From: Xenopus tropicalis
Taxonomy: Eukaryota > Chordata > Amphibia > Anura > Pipidae
DNA: 64,000 bases
Direction: 5' to 3'
Assembly: GCF_000004195.4 (NCBI RefSeq)
Contig: NC_030680.2
Span: 149,262,545 to 149,326,544 of the forward strand
Shown: piece after piece, positions 20,178-30,990 of the stretch
How positions within the stretch are numbered: position 1 is the stretch's first letter
How the letters are laid out: the number at the start of each line of letters is the position of its first letter
Made by a program: the position numbers and the translations under genes
The notes under the pieces: generated by a model
What the model was told of the DNA's origin: nothing
The model's database searches: none
What the model saw: only the letters and a program-made list of their open reading frames with translations

Positions 20178-21731
20178 TTGCCTGCCCCGTCTCTCTCTCG
20201 CCTTCCCCATCTCTCTCTTGCCTGCCCCGTCTCTCTCTCGCCTGCCCCGTCTCTCTCTTGCCTGCCCCGTCTCTCTCTCTCGCCTGCCCCTTCTATCTCG
20301 CCTGCCCCGTCTCTCTCTCTCGCCTGCCCCATCTCTCTCTTGCCTGCCCCATCTCTCTCTCTCGCCTGCCCCATCTCTCTCTTCCCTGCCCCGTCTCTCT
20401 TCCCTGCCCGTCTCTCTCTTGCCTGCCCCGTCTCTCTCTTGCCTGCCCCGTCTCTCTCTTTCCTCCCCCATCTCCCTCTTGCCTCCCCCATCTCCCTCTC
20501 GCCTGCCCCGTTTCTCTCTCTTGCCTGCCCCGTCTCTCTGCTGCCTGCCCCGTTTCTCTCTCGCCTGCCCCATTTCTCTCTTGCCTGCCCCGTCTCTCTC
20601 TCGCCTGCCCCGTCTCTCTCTCGCCTGCCCCGTTTCTCTCTCGCCTGCCCCGTCTCTCTCCTGGCTGCCCCGTTTCCCTCCTGCCTGCCCCGTTCCTCTC
20701 TTGCCTGCCCCGTTTCTCTCTTGCCTGCCCCGTTTCTCTCTTGCCTGCCCCGTTTCTCTCTTGCCTGCCCCGTTTCTCTCTTGCCTGCCCCGTTTCTCTC
20801 TCTCGCCTGCCCCGTTTCTCTCTCTCGCCTGCACCGTCTCTCTCTCACCTGCACCGTCTCTCTCTCGCCTGCCCCATCTTTTTCTCACCTGCCCCGTTTC
20901 TCTCTCGCCTGCCCCGTCTCTTTCTCCCCTGCCCCGTTTCTCTCTCGTCTGCCCTGTCTCTCTCTTGCTTGCCCCGTCTCTCTCTCGCCTTCCCCGTCTC
21001 TCTCTCGCCTGCACCGTCTCTCTCTCGCCTGCCCCGTCTCTCTCTCGCCTTCCCTGTCTCTCTCTCGCCTGCCCCATCACTTTCTCACCTGCCCCGTTTC
21101 TCTCTCGCCTGCCCCGTCTCTTTCTCCCCTGCCCCGTTTCTCTCTCGTCTGCCCTGTCTCTCTCTTGCTTGCCCCGTCTCTCTCTCGCCTTCCCCGTCTC
21201 TCTCTTGCCTGCACCGTCTCTCTCTCGCCTGCCCCGTCTCTCTCTCGCCTGCCCCGTCTCTCTCTCGCCTGCCCCGTTTCTCTTTTGCCTGCCCCGTCTC
21301 TCTCTCGCCTGCCCCGTCTCTCTCTCGCCTGCCCCGTCTCTCTCTCGCCTGCCCCGTCTCTCTCTCGCCTTCCCTGTCTCTCTCTCGCCTGCCCCATCTC
21401 TTTCTCACCTGCCCCGTTTCTCTCTCGCCTGCCCCGTCTCTTTCGCCTGCCCCGTCTCTTTCTCCCCTGCCCCGTTTCTCTCTCGTCTGCCCTGTCTCTC
21501 TCTTGCTTGCCCCGTCTCTCTCTCGCCTTCCCCGTCTCTCTCTCGCCTGCCCCGTCTCTCTCTCGCCTGCCCCGTTTCTCTTTCGCCTGCCCCGTTTCTC
21601 TCTCGCCTGCCCCGTTTCTCTCTCGCCTGCCCCGTCTCTCTCTCGCCTGCCCCGTTTCTCTCTTGCTGCCCCGTCTCTCTCTCGCCTGCCCCGCTTCTCT
21701 CTCGCCTGCCCCGTTTCTCTCTTGCTGCCCC
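20178..21731 (+). repeat. 20-bp CT-rich minisatellite (~78 units)
   Basis: The unit is 'ctctctcgcctgccccgtct', with variants ttgcct, tttctc, ccatct. The plus strand is almost purine-free except for two G per unit. With no stop codons possible in several frames it shows false proteins of more than 500 residues (Leu-Pro-Ser-Cys-Ala on one strand, Arg-Glu-Gly-Ala on the other). A block of ~330 bp recurs (about 20880, 21065 and 21380), so there is higher-order copying. Confidence 0.97.
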
Positions 21732-22261
21732 TGAAGACGTCGGTTAGGAGCAATGAGAAGCCAGGGGTATGCGTATGGTCCCCCCCTCCCCATTGAATAA
21801 TGATATGTATATGTTCCCCACATTGTGATGAATGCCGGTGCCGTGTTGCCTGTGTGTGTCTCAGTGCACGTAACGTGTTTCATGGTTTATTCCCTCTGAC
21901 AATCGCTGTTGCGTGTGAGGAAACAATAGATCCGAGCGCCGCACAATTCAGAGCAGATTTACACGCCGGTGCCTCCGGGAGGAAAGCGATTTTTCTCCTT
22001 CAGAATCTGCTTTAATTATTTTTGCACGAGAAATAAATAAATTCTTTACCCAAATATGTGTATTTTTCACATGTAAATAAAATGCCTCATTGACTAGCGG
22101 CCCCGTGATTAATAACTTCCATAGTGTGGGGTATAGGGGAACGAGGGAGCGGCGCCAATCAGCTTGGGTTCCTCACACCGCAACTTAAAGGCAAATGCAA
22201 CCAATTATGGGATGCAATGTTATCCTCCATTTATATTCATAAATATTATCGGACAACATAG
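21732..22261. other. erc2: intron, unassigned
   Basis: Unique-looking intron between two arrays. No exon seen. Confidence 0.4.
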
Positions 22262-24017
22262 AGCAAGTACAGTAACCAGTACAGTAACAAATACAGTAAC
22301 CGGTACAGTAACAAGTACAGTAACCGGTACAGTAACCAGTACCGTAAGCAGTACAGTAACCGGTACCGTAACAAGTACAGTAACCTGTACAGTAACAAGT
22401 ACAGTAACCAGTACAGTAACAAGTACAGTAACAAGTACAGTAACAAGAACAGTAACCAGTACAGTAACAAGTACAGTAACAAGAACAGTAACCAGTACAG
22501 TAAACGGTACAGTAACCAGTACCGTAACCAGTACAGTAAGCAGTACAGTAACAAGTACAGTAACAAGAACAGTAACCAGTACAGTAACAGGTACAGTAAG
22601 CAGCACAGTAACCAGTACAGTAACAAGAACAGTAACCAGTACAGTAACAGGTACAGTAAGCAGCACAGTAACCAGTACAGTAACAAGAACAGTAACCAGT
22701 ACAGTAACAGGTACAGTAAGCAGTACAGTAACAGGTACAGTAACCAGTACAGTAAGCAGTACAGTAACAGGTACAGTAAGCAGTACAGTAACAGGTACAG
22801 TAAGCAGTACAGTAACCAGTACAGTAACAGGTACAGCAAGCAGTACAGTAACAGGTACAGTAAGCAGTACAGTAACCAGTACAGTAACAGGTACAGTAAG
22901 CAGTACAGTAACAAGAACAGTAACCAGTACAGTAACAGGTACAGTAAGCAGTACAGTAACCAGTACAGTAACAGGTACAGTAAGCAGTACAGTAACCAGT
23001 ACAGTAACAGGTACAGTAAGCAGTACAGTAACAAGAACAGTAACCAGTACAGTAACAGGTACAGTAAGCAGTACAGTAACCAGTACAGTAACAGTACAGT
23101 AAGCAGTACAGTAACCAGTACAGTAACCAGTACAGTAACAGGTACAGTAAGCAGTACATAACCAGTACAGTAACAGGTACAGTAAGCAGTACAGTAACCA
23201 GTACAGTAACAGGTACAGTAAGCAGTACAGTAACAGGTACAGTAAGCAGTACAGTAACCAGTACAGTAACAGGTACAGTAAGCAGTACAGTAACCGGTAC
23301 AGTAACAGGTACAGTAAGCAGTACAGTAACCAGTACAGTAACAGGTACAGTAAGCAGTACAGTAACAAGAACAGTAACCAGTACAGTAACAGGTACAGTA
23401 AGCAGTACAGTAACCAGTACAGTAACAGGTACAGTAAGCAGTACAGTAACCAGTACAGTAACAGGTACAGTAAGCAGTACAGTAACCAGTACAGTAACAG
23501 GTACAGTAAGCAGTACAGTAACAAGAACAGTAACCAGTACAGTAACAGGTACAGTAAGCAGTACAGTAACCAGTACAGTAACAGGTACAGTAAGCAGTAC
23601 AGTAACCAGTACAGTAACCAGTACAGTAACAGGTACAGTAAGCAGTACCATAACCAGTACAGTAACAGGTACAGTAAGCAGTACAGTAACCAGTACAGTA
23701 ACAGGTACAGTAAGCAGTACAGTAACAGGTACAGTAACCAGTACAGTAACCAGTACAGTAACAGGTACAGTAAGCAGTACAGTAACCGGTACAGTAACAG
23801 GTACAGTAAGCAGTACAGTAACCGGTACAGTAACCAGTACAGTAACAGGTACAGTAAGCAGTACAGTAACCGGTACAGTAACAGGTACAGTAAGCAGTAC
23901 AGTAACAGGTACAGTAAGCAGTACAGTAACAGGTACAGTAACCAGTACAGTAACAGGTACAGTAACCAGTACAGTAACAGGTACAGTAAGCAGTACAGTA
24001 AGCAGTACAGTAACCAG
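22262..24017 (+). repeat. 12-bp minisatellite with 36-bp higher-order unit (~146 units)
   Basis: Monomers are 'agtacagtaacc', 'agtacagtaaca' and 'ggtacagtaagc'. From about 22800 they settle into a 36-bp trimer. The unit is divisible by three, so TVTS-type (plus) and CYCTGY- or LLYL-type (minus) frames of 300-600 codons appear; these are not genes. Confidence 0.97.
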
Positions 24018-24151
24018 TAGCAGGAACTTCCATTTTCCTAAACAGTACAGTATATAGTTGGGCTCAGATACTTTTAGCCTCTATTGAGGCACTCACAGGA
24101 ATGTGAGAATGAACATTGCTGTACCTCATATCATCTGAAATGTAAATATGG
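24018..24151. other. erc2: intron, short unique spacer
   Basis: Separates the 12-bp and 19-bp arrays. Nothing recognised. Confidence 0.4.
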
Positions 24152-24701
24152 AAGATGGAGACAGTAGGGTAACATGGTTACAGCAGGACAAGATGGAGAC
24201 TGTAGGGCAAGATGGAGACAGTAGGGCAAGATGGAGACAGTAGGGTAAGATGCAGACAGTAGGACAAGATGGAGACTGTAGGGCAAGATGGAGACAGTAG
24301 GGCAAGATGGAGACTGTAAGGCAAGATGGAGACAGTAGGGCAAGATGGAGACTGTAGGGCAAGATGGAGACTGTAGGGCAAGATGGAGACTGTAGGGCAA
24401 GATGGAGACAGTAGGACAAGATGGAGACAGTAGGACAAGATGGAGAGAGTTGGGCAAGATGGAGACAGTAGGGCAAGATGGAGAGAGTAGGTCAAGATGG
24501 AGACAGTAGGACAAGATGGAGAGAGTAGGTCAAGATGGAGACAGTAGGACAAGATGGAGAGAGTAGGACAAGATGGAGACAGTAGGGCAAGATGGAGAGA
24601 GTAGGGCAAGATGGAGACAGTAGGGCAAGATGGAGAGAGTAGGTCAAGATGGAGACAGTAGGACAAGATGGAGAGAGTAGGTCAAGATGGAGACAGTAGG
24701 G
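24152..24701 (+). repeat. 19-bp minisatellite, locus 1 (plus orientation, ~29 units)
   Basis: The unit is 'gacagtagggcaagatgga', with gactgtag, gagagtag and ggacaag variants. It is the inverse complement of the large array at 42614-44558 and the same way round as 58352-58812. It ends about 140 nt before the exon at 24843. Confidence 0.96.
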
Positions 24702-24842
24702 AAACTGTAACAGAGTGTTTGTTGTTGGAAAATGCCTCAGAATTGGAAAGCAGTAGGGCCCATTGTATCTGCAATATAAATGGAAGATAAATCTTTCGTA
24801 TCAGTAGGATGAATGTTACAACAGTTCTCTGTCCCCCCGAAG

Positions 24843-25036
24843 GCCCATGAAGCTGAAGAGGAATCCCGCATGAACCCTGACTTTTCAGACAGACTCAAAC
24901 AGTTGGACAACGAAGTGTCGTACTACAGGGAAGAGTGCAGCAAGGCCCAGGCCGAGGTCGACCGACTGCTGCAGATCCTGAAGGAGGTGGAGAATGAGAA
25001 GAACGATAAAGACAACCAGATAGCAGAGCTTGAAAG
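24843..25036 (+). CDS. erc2: ERC2 coding exon (64 codons + 2 nt, phase 0-2)
   Basis: The acceptor is 'gtccccccgaag' and the donor 'gaaag|gtaaca'. The 194 nt encode AHEAEEESRMNPDFSDRLKQ and on through SYYREECSKAQAEVDRLLQI to KDNQIAELE plus two bases of the next codon. This is the segment where ERC1 and ERC2 differ most. ERC2 reads RMNPEF.DRLKQLD and SYYRDEC, ERC1 reads ARASPEMSDRI, so the match is to ERC2. The shared VDRLL.ILKEVENEKNDKD block is clear. It is charged coiled coil. The terminal AG can join to G CTC ATG of the exon at 53275 (giving R-L-M-K) or to T TTG of the 12-nt microexon (giving S-L-L-P-R). A 19-bp array lies just upstream. Confidence 0.97.
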
Positions 25037-25040
25037 GTAA

Positions 25041-25408
25041 CACTCTATTCTACTCACTGTGCAGAACATCTCGGGGTGTATCCCCAGCCATAACCTACAC
25101 AATAAACAATCTCTTTCTCCATAAACCTTGGAGTCTGGGTGGGAGCTGCCATGTTTTTTCGTAGTACAGAGCTGCTCAGCAGTGTTGGCCGCCATCTTTC
25201 CCTGGGTCACTTCTATTCCCAACATCCAACTTGCTGATCAGAAAGCAACGTATGTACACTAGAGACCAAACTGTGAAATTGGGCGACTAAATTGGGCTAA
25301 TGTTTCCAGTTGAAATGAATGATGGGAATTGAAGTCACATGGCTAATGGTGGAGGTGTGGCTCTATAGTTCTAGATGTACCAGTTAAGTTGGTGCAAGTG
25401 TAACTGGG
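25041..25408. other. erc2: intron, unassigned
   Basis: No repeat family named with confidence and no exon seen. Confidence 0.4.
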
Positions 25409-26327
25409 GGGTCGGACTGGGGGGTGCAGGGTCCACCGGGACTGTTGCCTCAGGGGCCCCTGCACCCCCAAGGGGCCCTAGCCACGGCCCCCACCATCCG
25501 GAGTGAGACCGATGGCTCAGGGGAGTGCCCGGTGAGGATCGGGTCTGGGCCAGCAGAGCCCCCCCCGGGTTATTTCCCAGTGGCCCAGTCCGACCCTGCA
25601 CCCCCAAGGGGCCCTAGCCACGGCCCCCACCATCCATCTGACCCCCAGAGGGAGACCAACGGCTCAGGGAAGTGCCTGGCAGGGGTCGGGTCTGGGCCGG
25701 CAGACCCCCCCAGGTTATTTCACCAGTGACCCAGTCCGACCATGCACCCCCAAAGGGCCCTAGCCATGGCCCCCACTATCCATCTGACCCCCCGAGGGAG
25801 ACCGACGTCTCAGGGGAGTGCTTAGCGGGGATTGGGTCTGGGCCAGCAGAGCCCCTCAGGTTATTTCCCAGTGGCCCAGTCCGACCCTGCACCCCCAAGG
25901 GGCCCTAGCCATGGCCCCCACTATCCGTCTGACCTCTGGAGGGAGACCAACGGCTCAGGGGAGTGCCCGGCAGGGAACGGGTCTGAGCAGAGCCCCCCCC
26001 CCGGGTTATTTCCCAGTGGCCCAGTCCGACCCTGCACCCCCAAGGGGCCCTAGCCACGGCCCCCACCATCCATCTGACCCCCAGAGGGAGACCGACGGCT
26101 CAGGGAAGTGCCTGGCAGGGGTCGGGTCTGGGCCGGCAGACCCCCCCAGGTTATTTCACCAGTGACCCAGTCCGACCATGCACCCCCAAAGGGCCCTAGC
26201 CACGGCCCCCACTATCCATCTGACCCCCCGAGGGAGACCGACGTCTCAGGGGAGTGCCTAGCGGGGATAGGGTCTGGGCCGGCAGAGCTCCCCAGGTTAT
26301 TTCCCAGTGGCCCAGTCTGACCCTGTC
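25409..26327 (+). repeat. ~147-bp GC-rich tandem repeat built from hAT-MITE-like sequence (~6 units)
   Basis: 'cagtccgaccctgcaccccc' recurs near 25587, 25735 (as ccatgc), 25878, 26027 and 26174. The block opens with 'ggggtcggactggggggtgc' and closes with 'cagtctgaccctg', the inverted ends of the hAT MITE family at 10417 and 51855. So tandem duplication probably occurred within such an element. Confidence 0.88.
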
Positions 26328-26530
26328 TACAGGAGAAAAGTTCCCCCAAAACCTGCCCTGGGGAGGGACTCCAGTGCTTTTAGTCAGACGATTGGTTCTT
26401 AACACATGGAATATTACTGAATATTTATGTTTTTGTACCAAAAGATCATTTTATAGCAAACTGAGTGCTCGGGTTTCCATTGATCAAACCATTCTTTGTC
26501 TTCTCTTTCACTTCTGTTGTTTGGGTTCAG

Positions 26531-26536
26531 CTACGG
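26531..26536 (+). CDS. erc2: candidate 6-nt ERC2 microexon (weak)
   Basis: 'ctacgg' is bordered by an excellent pyrimidine tract ending 'gggttcag' and by a perfect 'gtaagt'. Six nucleotides keep the frame: AG|C TAC GG|G would read S-Y-G. The signals are strong for random sequence, but the exon is at the very lower size limit and I know no ERC2 isoform with it. It may instead be a lone acceptor or a chance pairing. Confidence 0.25.
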
Positions 26537-27060
26537 GTAAGTAACCCCCCTGTTTGTTATTCTGAATGCGCGCATGGAAAATGGCGACATAGCGGCTTTG
26601 GCGCTGGGGGCATGGCGGGGATGATGATGATGATGATGATGCTTGCATTCTATACTTACTACAGTATATAACCTGTATGCGGTGCTTTAATGATTGCATC
26701 TTAGTGATTATTGGAGGATTATGCACAACCCGACAGCCAATCATTTCCGCTATTTGGCGCCCATACGCATGAGAAAGAACTTTCTGCCGAGTTTCCCTTT
26801 GAATGATTTGTTTTTGAACTTTTTTTTTTCTGTGTCTTTTTTAACTTCATTCTTTCATTTGATTTAAATATGATTATTATTTCAGTCCCAAGGAAGGTGA
26901 TGCCTACAATTACCATTTGCCCCAAATGTTACCTCCATGTAGGGTTATCCATTGCCTGGGCAGTTCCTGAGCTGGGGCAGAGGCAGGGCGGGGGTATATA
27001 AAAGGACTCAGCTCAGCTGGTTGGGTGGGGGTAACCAGAGAGAGTGGGTCAGGGATGGGT
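26537..27060. other. erc2: intron, unassigned, with (ATG)n
   Basis: A short ATG trinucleotide run lies at 26619-26642. No further structure seen. Confidence 0.45.
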
Positions 27061-27430
27061 TGGGGCTAAACATTAACCCTATCTGTAACAATGGCCCCTT
27101 TATTGGAGCTCCCTATAGATCCTCTCAGGTCCCTGTCTGGGTTTCAAATGAGGGGTGGGCGTGTCCTACCGGTCCCTGCCAGAAGCACAGTAGGAGGGGG
27201 AGAGCCAATCACAGCCCTGCAGTCACATAAGCACAGACAGGCTTCAGTTCCCTATCAGGTCAACCTAGCTGCTGATTGGTTCCTATCCTACTGTGCCGCC
27301 GCCCCCCCCTGCACAGCCTGGGAAAGGAGGCAGCAGGAAGTGGCACAGATGGCGGGTCTAGTGGGGTTTTTGAAGAAATTTTTCAATAAACACTACTTTT
27401 TAAAGCCCATTCCTTCTATAATTAGATGAG
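27061..27430. repeat. ~345-bp dispersed repeat D, copy 2
   Basis: Matches 4230-4572 from 'ggggctaaacattaaccct' to 'cccattccttctataattag', including 'gagccaatcacagccc' and 'gctgattggttcctatc'. Small indels distinguish the copies. Confidence 0.8.
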
Positions 27431-27729
27431 TACAATGTGCTGGTACATTCTTAATTTTCACATGAAATGTCTCCTGTAACTGAGAGTTTTCATTTGGTTC
27501 TCACCTGTGTATGTGTTTGGGTTTGTATTCAGGGGAGGTCACTTCATCTTCTCCAGTATTTGGGGGGGGGGGGGGGGTAGTTTCTTTCCAATAGTTTTCT
27601 ATTAACATGTTTAGCAATACAGAATGGGTATCAAAAGCACATTGTAATCTGTTTTTCCCATGGGGCTAGCCATATTCTTCATTTCCCAGGGTGCCACAGC
27701 CATGTGACCTGCGCTCTGATAAACTTCAC
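27431..27729. other. erc2: intron with a poly-G run
   Basis: A run of about 17 G lies at 27561-27577. Otherwise nothing recognised. Confidence 0.4.
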
Positions 27730-28826
27730 TCACACTTTACTGCTGCGCTGCAAGTTGGAGTGATATCCCCCCCCCTCCCCCCAGCAGCCGATCAGCAGAA
27801 CAATGGGAAGGGAGCAAGATAGCAGCTCCCAGTAGGTATCAGAATAGCACTCAATAGTAAGAAATCCAAGTCCAGCTTGGGACTCCTCCAGTTACATGGG
27901 AGTAGGAGAAACAAAAGGTTAGCTGAAAGCAGTTCTAATGTGTAGCGCTGGCTCCTTCTGAAAGCTCAGACTCAGGCACACTTTACTGCTGCGCTGCAAG
28001 TTGGAGTGATATCCCCCCCCTCACCCCCAGCAGCCGATCAGCAGAACAATGGGAAGGGAGCAAGATAGCAGCTCCCAGTAGGTATCAGAATAGCACTCAA
28101 TAGTAAGAAATCCAAGTCCGGCTTGGGACTCCTCCAGTTACATGGAAGTAGGAGAAACAATAGGTTAGCTGAAAGCAGTTCTAATGTGTAGCGCTGGCTG
28201 AAAGCTCAGGCACACTTTACTGCTGCGCTGCAAGTTGGAGTGATATCCCCCCCTCCCCCCCAGCAGCCGATCAGCAGAACAATGGGAAGGGAGCAAGATA
28301 GCAGCTCCCAGTAGGTATCAGAATAGCACTCAATAGTAAGAAATCCAAGTCCGGCTTGGGACTCCTCCAGTTACATGGGAGTAGGAGAAACAATAGGTTA
28401 GCTGAAAGCAGTTCTAATGTGTAGCGCTGGCTGAAAGCTCAGACTCAGGCACACTTTACTGCTGCGCTGCAAGTTGGAGTGATATCCCCCCTCACCCCCA
28501 GCAGCCGATCAGCAGAACAATGGGAAGGGAGCAAGATAGCAGCTCCCAGTAGGTATCAGAATAGCACTCAATAGTAAGAAATCCAAGTCCGGCTTGGGAC
28601 TCCTCCAGTTACATGGGAGTAGGAGAAACAATAGGTTAGCTGACAGCAGTTCTAATGTGTAGCGCTGGCTGAAAGCTCAGACTCAGGCACACTTTACTGC
28701 TGCGCTGCAAGTTGGAGTGATATCCCCCCCCCCTCACCCCCAGCAGCCGATCAGCAGAACAATGGGAAGGGAGCAAGATAGCAGCTCCCAGTAGGTATCA
28801 GAATAGCACTCAATAGTAAGAAATCC
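27730..28826 (+). repeat. ~241-bp tandem repeat (~4.5 units)
   Basis: 'cacactttactgctgcgctg' recurs near 27731, 27977, 28210, 28449 and 28688. Units carry 'gcagccgatcagcagaacaa' and 'tctaatgtgtagcgctggct' and differ in the length of a C-run after 'gtgatatc'. Confidence 0.95.
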
Positions 28827-29592
28827 ATGGAGTAAAGGAGGGAAAAAGAGGTTCAGAGACAGTCGAGAGAGGAGACTGGGGGGGATTAGGGAGCAGAGGG
28901 ACAAGTAATAGGGAGAGTGAATGGGGGGGGCATTTGGGGTCCCAGCTTTCCCCTTGCTGTTATATTTACTGGGGACGGAAATGTTTCGTTACCACATTCT
29001 GCTTATTTGTCAGAAGCAATTAATTATTTGAAAGCGATTACTGGGAAATGGTGTCTCCTATGTTATTGGCCTTTCCCTAACAATGTGCTTTGTGTTACAG
29101 TGCGGTTAGTGTGCAAGCTCTTGTGGTCTTTTCCCTGCCGCACATTAAAGCATCATTAGCAGCAGGAATTATATCGGCGGCATTTCCCAGCCATTGGCTT
29201 GTGTTTCTGGCTTTCTGATAAGGGAGAGTTACCGTGGGGCGTATTACATACAAGCCAATGGGGCACATTAACCCCTAATATCCCTATCCCTGTAATCTGT
29301 TCTTACAAAAAGTAGGAATAAATCCCATGTTTATAGGCTGAAATCCAACTGCTAAACTGTTCTTCTCTTTCTGCATCATTTGTAATCCTGGCAGGGGAGG
29401 AGGGACTAAAACACTGATGTTAACAACTTCCCCACAACTTACAGACAGCATGCAGGAACTACATAACCCACAATGCATTGCACTGGGATGTTCCTTTCCT
29501 TATTGGCATCACGTGTGCAGCAGGGGATTGTGGGATTGGCTGAAGGCAGGCACAGAGGGCGGGGTTTAGGGAACAGTTCCAAACTATATTAC
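28827..29592. other. erc2: intron, unassigned
   Basis: No exon seen. At 29458-29480 'aactacataacccacaatgc' resembles the ACTACA..CCCA..ATGC motif bound by ZNF143/THAP11. Confidence 0.45.
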
Positions 29593-30252
29593 AGGTATAG
29601 GACCCATTATCCAGAATGCTTGGGACCAAGGGTATTCCGGATAAGGGGTCTTTCCATAATTTGGATCTCCATATCTTAATCTACTAAAAAACCATTAAAC
29701 ATTAATTAAACCCAATAGGGCTGTTCTGCCCCAATAAGGGGTAATTATATCTTAGTTGGGATCAAGTACAGGTACTGTTTTATTATTACAGAGAAAAGGG
29801 AATCATTTAACCATTAAATAAACCCAATAGGGCTGTTCTGCCCCAATAAGGGGTAATTATATCTTAGTTGGGATCAAGTACAGGTACTGTTTTATTATTA
29901 CAGAGAAAAGGGAATCATTTAACCATTAAATAAACCCAATAGGGCTGTTCTGCCCCCAATAAGGGGTAATTATATCTTAGTTGGGATCAAGTACAGGTAC
30001 TGTTTTATTATTACTGAGAAAAGGGAATCATTTAACCATTAAATAAACCCAATAGGGCTGTTCTGCCCCAATAAGGGGTAATTATATCTTAGTTGGGATC
30101 AAGTACAGGTACTGTTTTATTATTACAGAGAAAAGGGAATACATTTTAAAAATCTTAATTATTTCATTAAAATGGAGTCTATGGGAGATGGGCTTTCTGT
30201 AATTCGGCGCTTTCTGGATAACAGGTTTCCGGATAACGGATCCCATACCTTT
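29593..30252. mobile_element. complete MITE carrying a 113-bp tandem expansion, locus 2
   Basis: The left end is 'acaggtataggacccattat' with 'ttccggataaggggtctttc'. The right end is 'tttccggataacggatccca' with 'tacctt', which is the inverse. Between them the 113-bp unit is repeated about four times. This locus shows most clearly that the array is internal to the element. Confidence 0.88.
29703..30140 (-). repeat. 113-bp minisatellite, locus 2 (inverted, ~4 units)
   Basis: 'aacccaatagggctgttctg' and 'cttagttgggatcaagtaca' recur every 112-113 bp, as the inverse complement of 11091-11916. Confidence 0.95.
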
Positions 30253-30343
30253 TATTACATTAAACATCATGAAAAGGCTGCGTATTTTTTTAATTGACGT
30301 ATTTTGCAAAGTTGCTTGAAATTATGTTTCCTTTCCAAAAAGC

Positions 30344-30603
30344 TTAACAGGGGGCTTCACCTGTAAATACATGTTAGTATGTTATAGAATGGCCAATTCT
30401 AAGCAGCTTTTCAATTGGTCTTCATTATTTATTTGTTATGGTTTTTGAATTATTTGCCTCCTTCAAACCCTTTGCAGCTTTGAAATCGGGGTCACTGCTG
30501 AAATAAGTAAAAAACACAAATAATAAAAAATGAAGACCAATTGCAAATTATCTCAGAATATCACTCTCTACATCGTACTAACAAGGGTGAACTTCCCCTT
30601 TAA
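30344..30603 (+). mobile_element. T2-type MITE copy with TTAA ends
   Basis: The left end is 'ttaacagggggcttcacc' and the right end 'ggtgaacttcccctttaa'. The ends are inverse complements apart from scattered mismatches and both carry TTAA. TTAAAGGGG is the terminal motif I know from Xenopus T2/Kolobok MITEs. It is an internally shortened copy. Confidence 0.85.
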
Positions 30604-30990
30604 CACACATATATAAATAGGGACATACATTTATTACCCCCCCAGAACATGTTTCTATCCCTTTGCTTGGAATCTCCCCGCCGGGACGTGGGGCTCATTC
30701 GTCACAGTGAGTTCTGTTTGCAGGGAAAATAAATTTCACACGTTTGTTTTTCCTTTTATAGTTACATTTACATCACTTGCATGTTTATACGACAAACTCA
30801 TTTTGCTGCGATTAAACAGCGCATTCTGTGGCATTCGGCGCCCAAGATGGATGTGAACGAAACGCTTGTGGGGCTGCAATACATTGTTCCCATGGTGCAT
30901 TCTGCTTAGGAGGCCGCTCCTTAAAGGGCAACTATCATTTCTTATTCACATTTTTTCAGAATTTAGAATTTTAATCTCAACTAGTTATAA
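30604..30990. other. erc2: intron, unassigned
   Basis: 'ccttaaagggcaactatcat' near 30921 looks like another T2-type terminus. No exon seen. Confidence 0.45.

Noticed and set aside
20139..21883. Open frames of 220-549 codons rich in Leu-Pro-Ser or Arg-Glu-Gly-Ala on both strands
   Set aside because: They are translations of the 20-bp CT-rich array, which cannot contain stops in several frames. No domain, no start context, and all frames are equally open.
22164..24033. Frames of 312-595 codons such as TVTSTV and CYCTGY repeats
   Set aside because: Produced by the 12-bp array (divisible by three). Not a cysteine-rich protein gene.
24843..25036. Assignment to ERC1
   Set aside because: RMNPDF.DRLKQLD, SYYREEC and, in the next exon, KHNQQMEKKKNAQL match ERC2 rather than ERC1 as I remember them. 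A full alignment would settle it.
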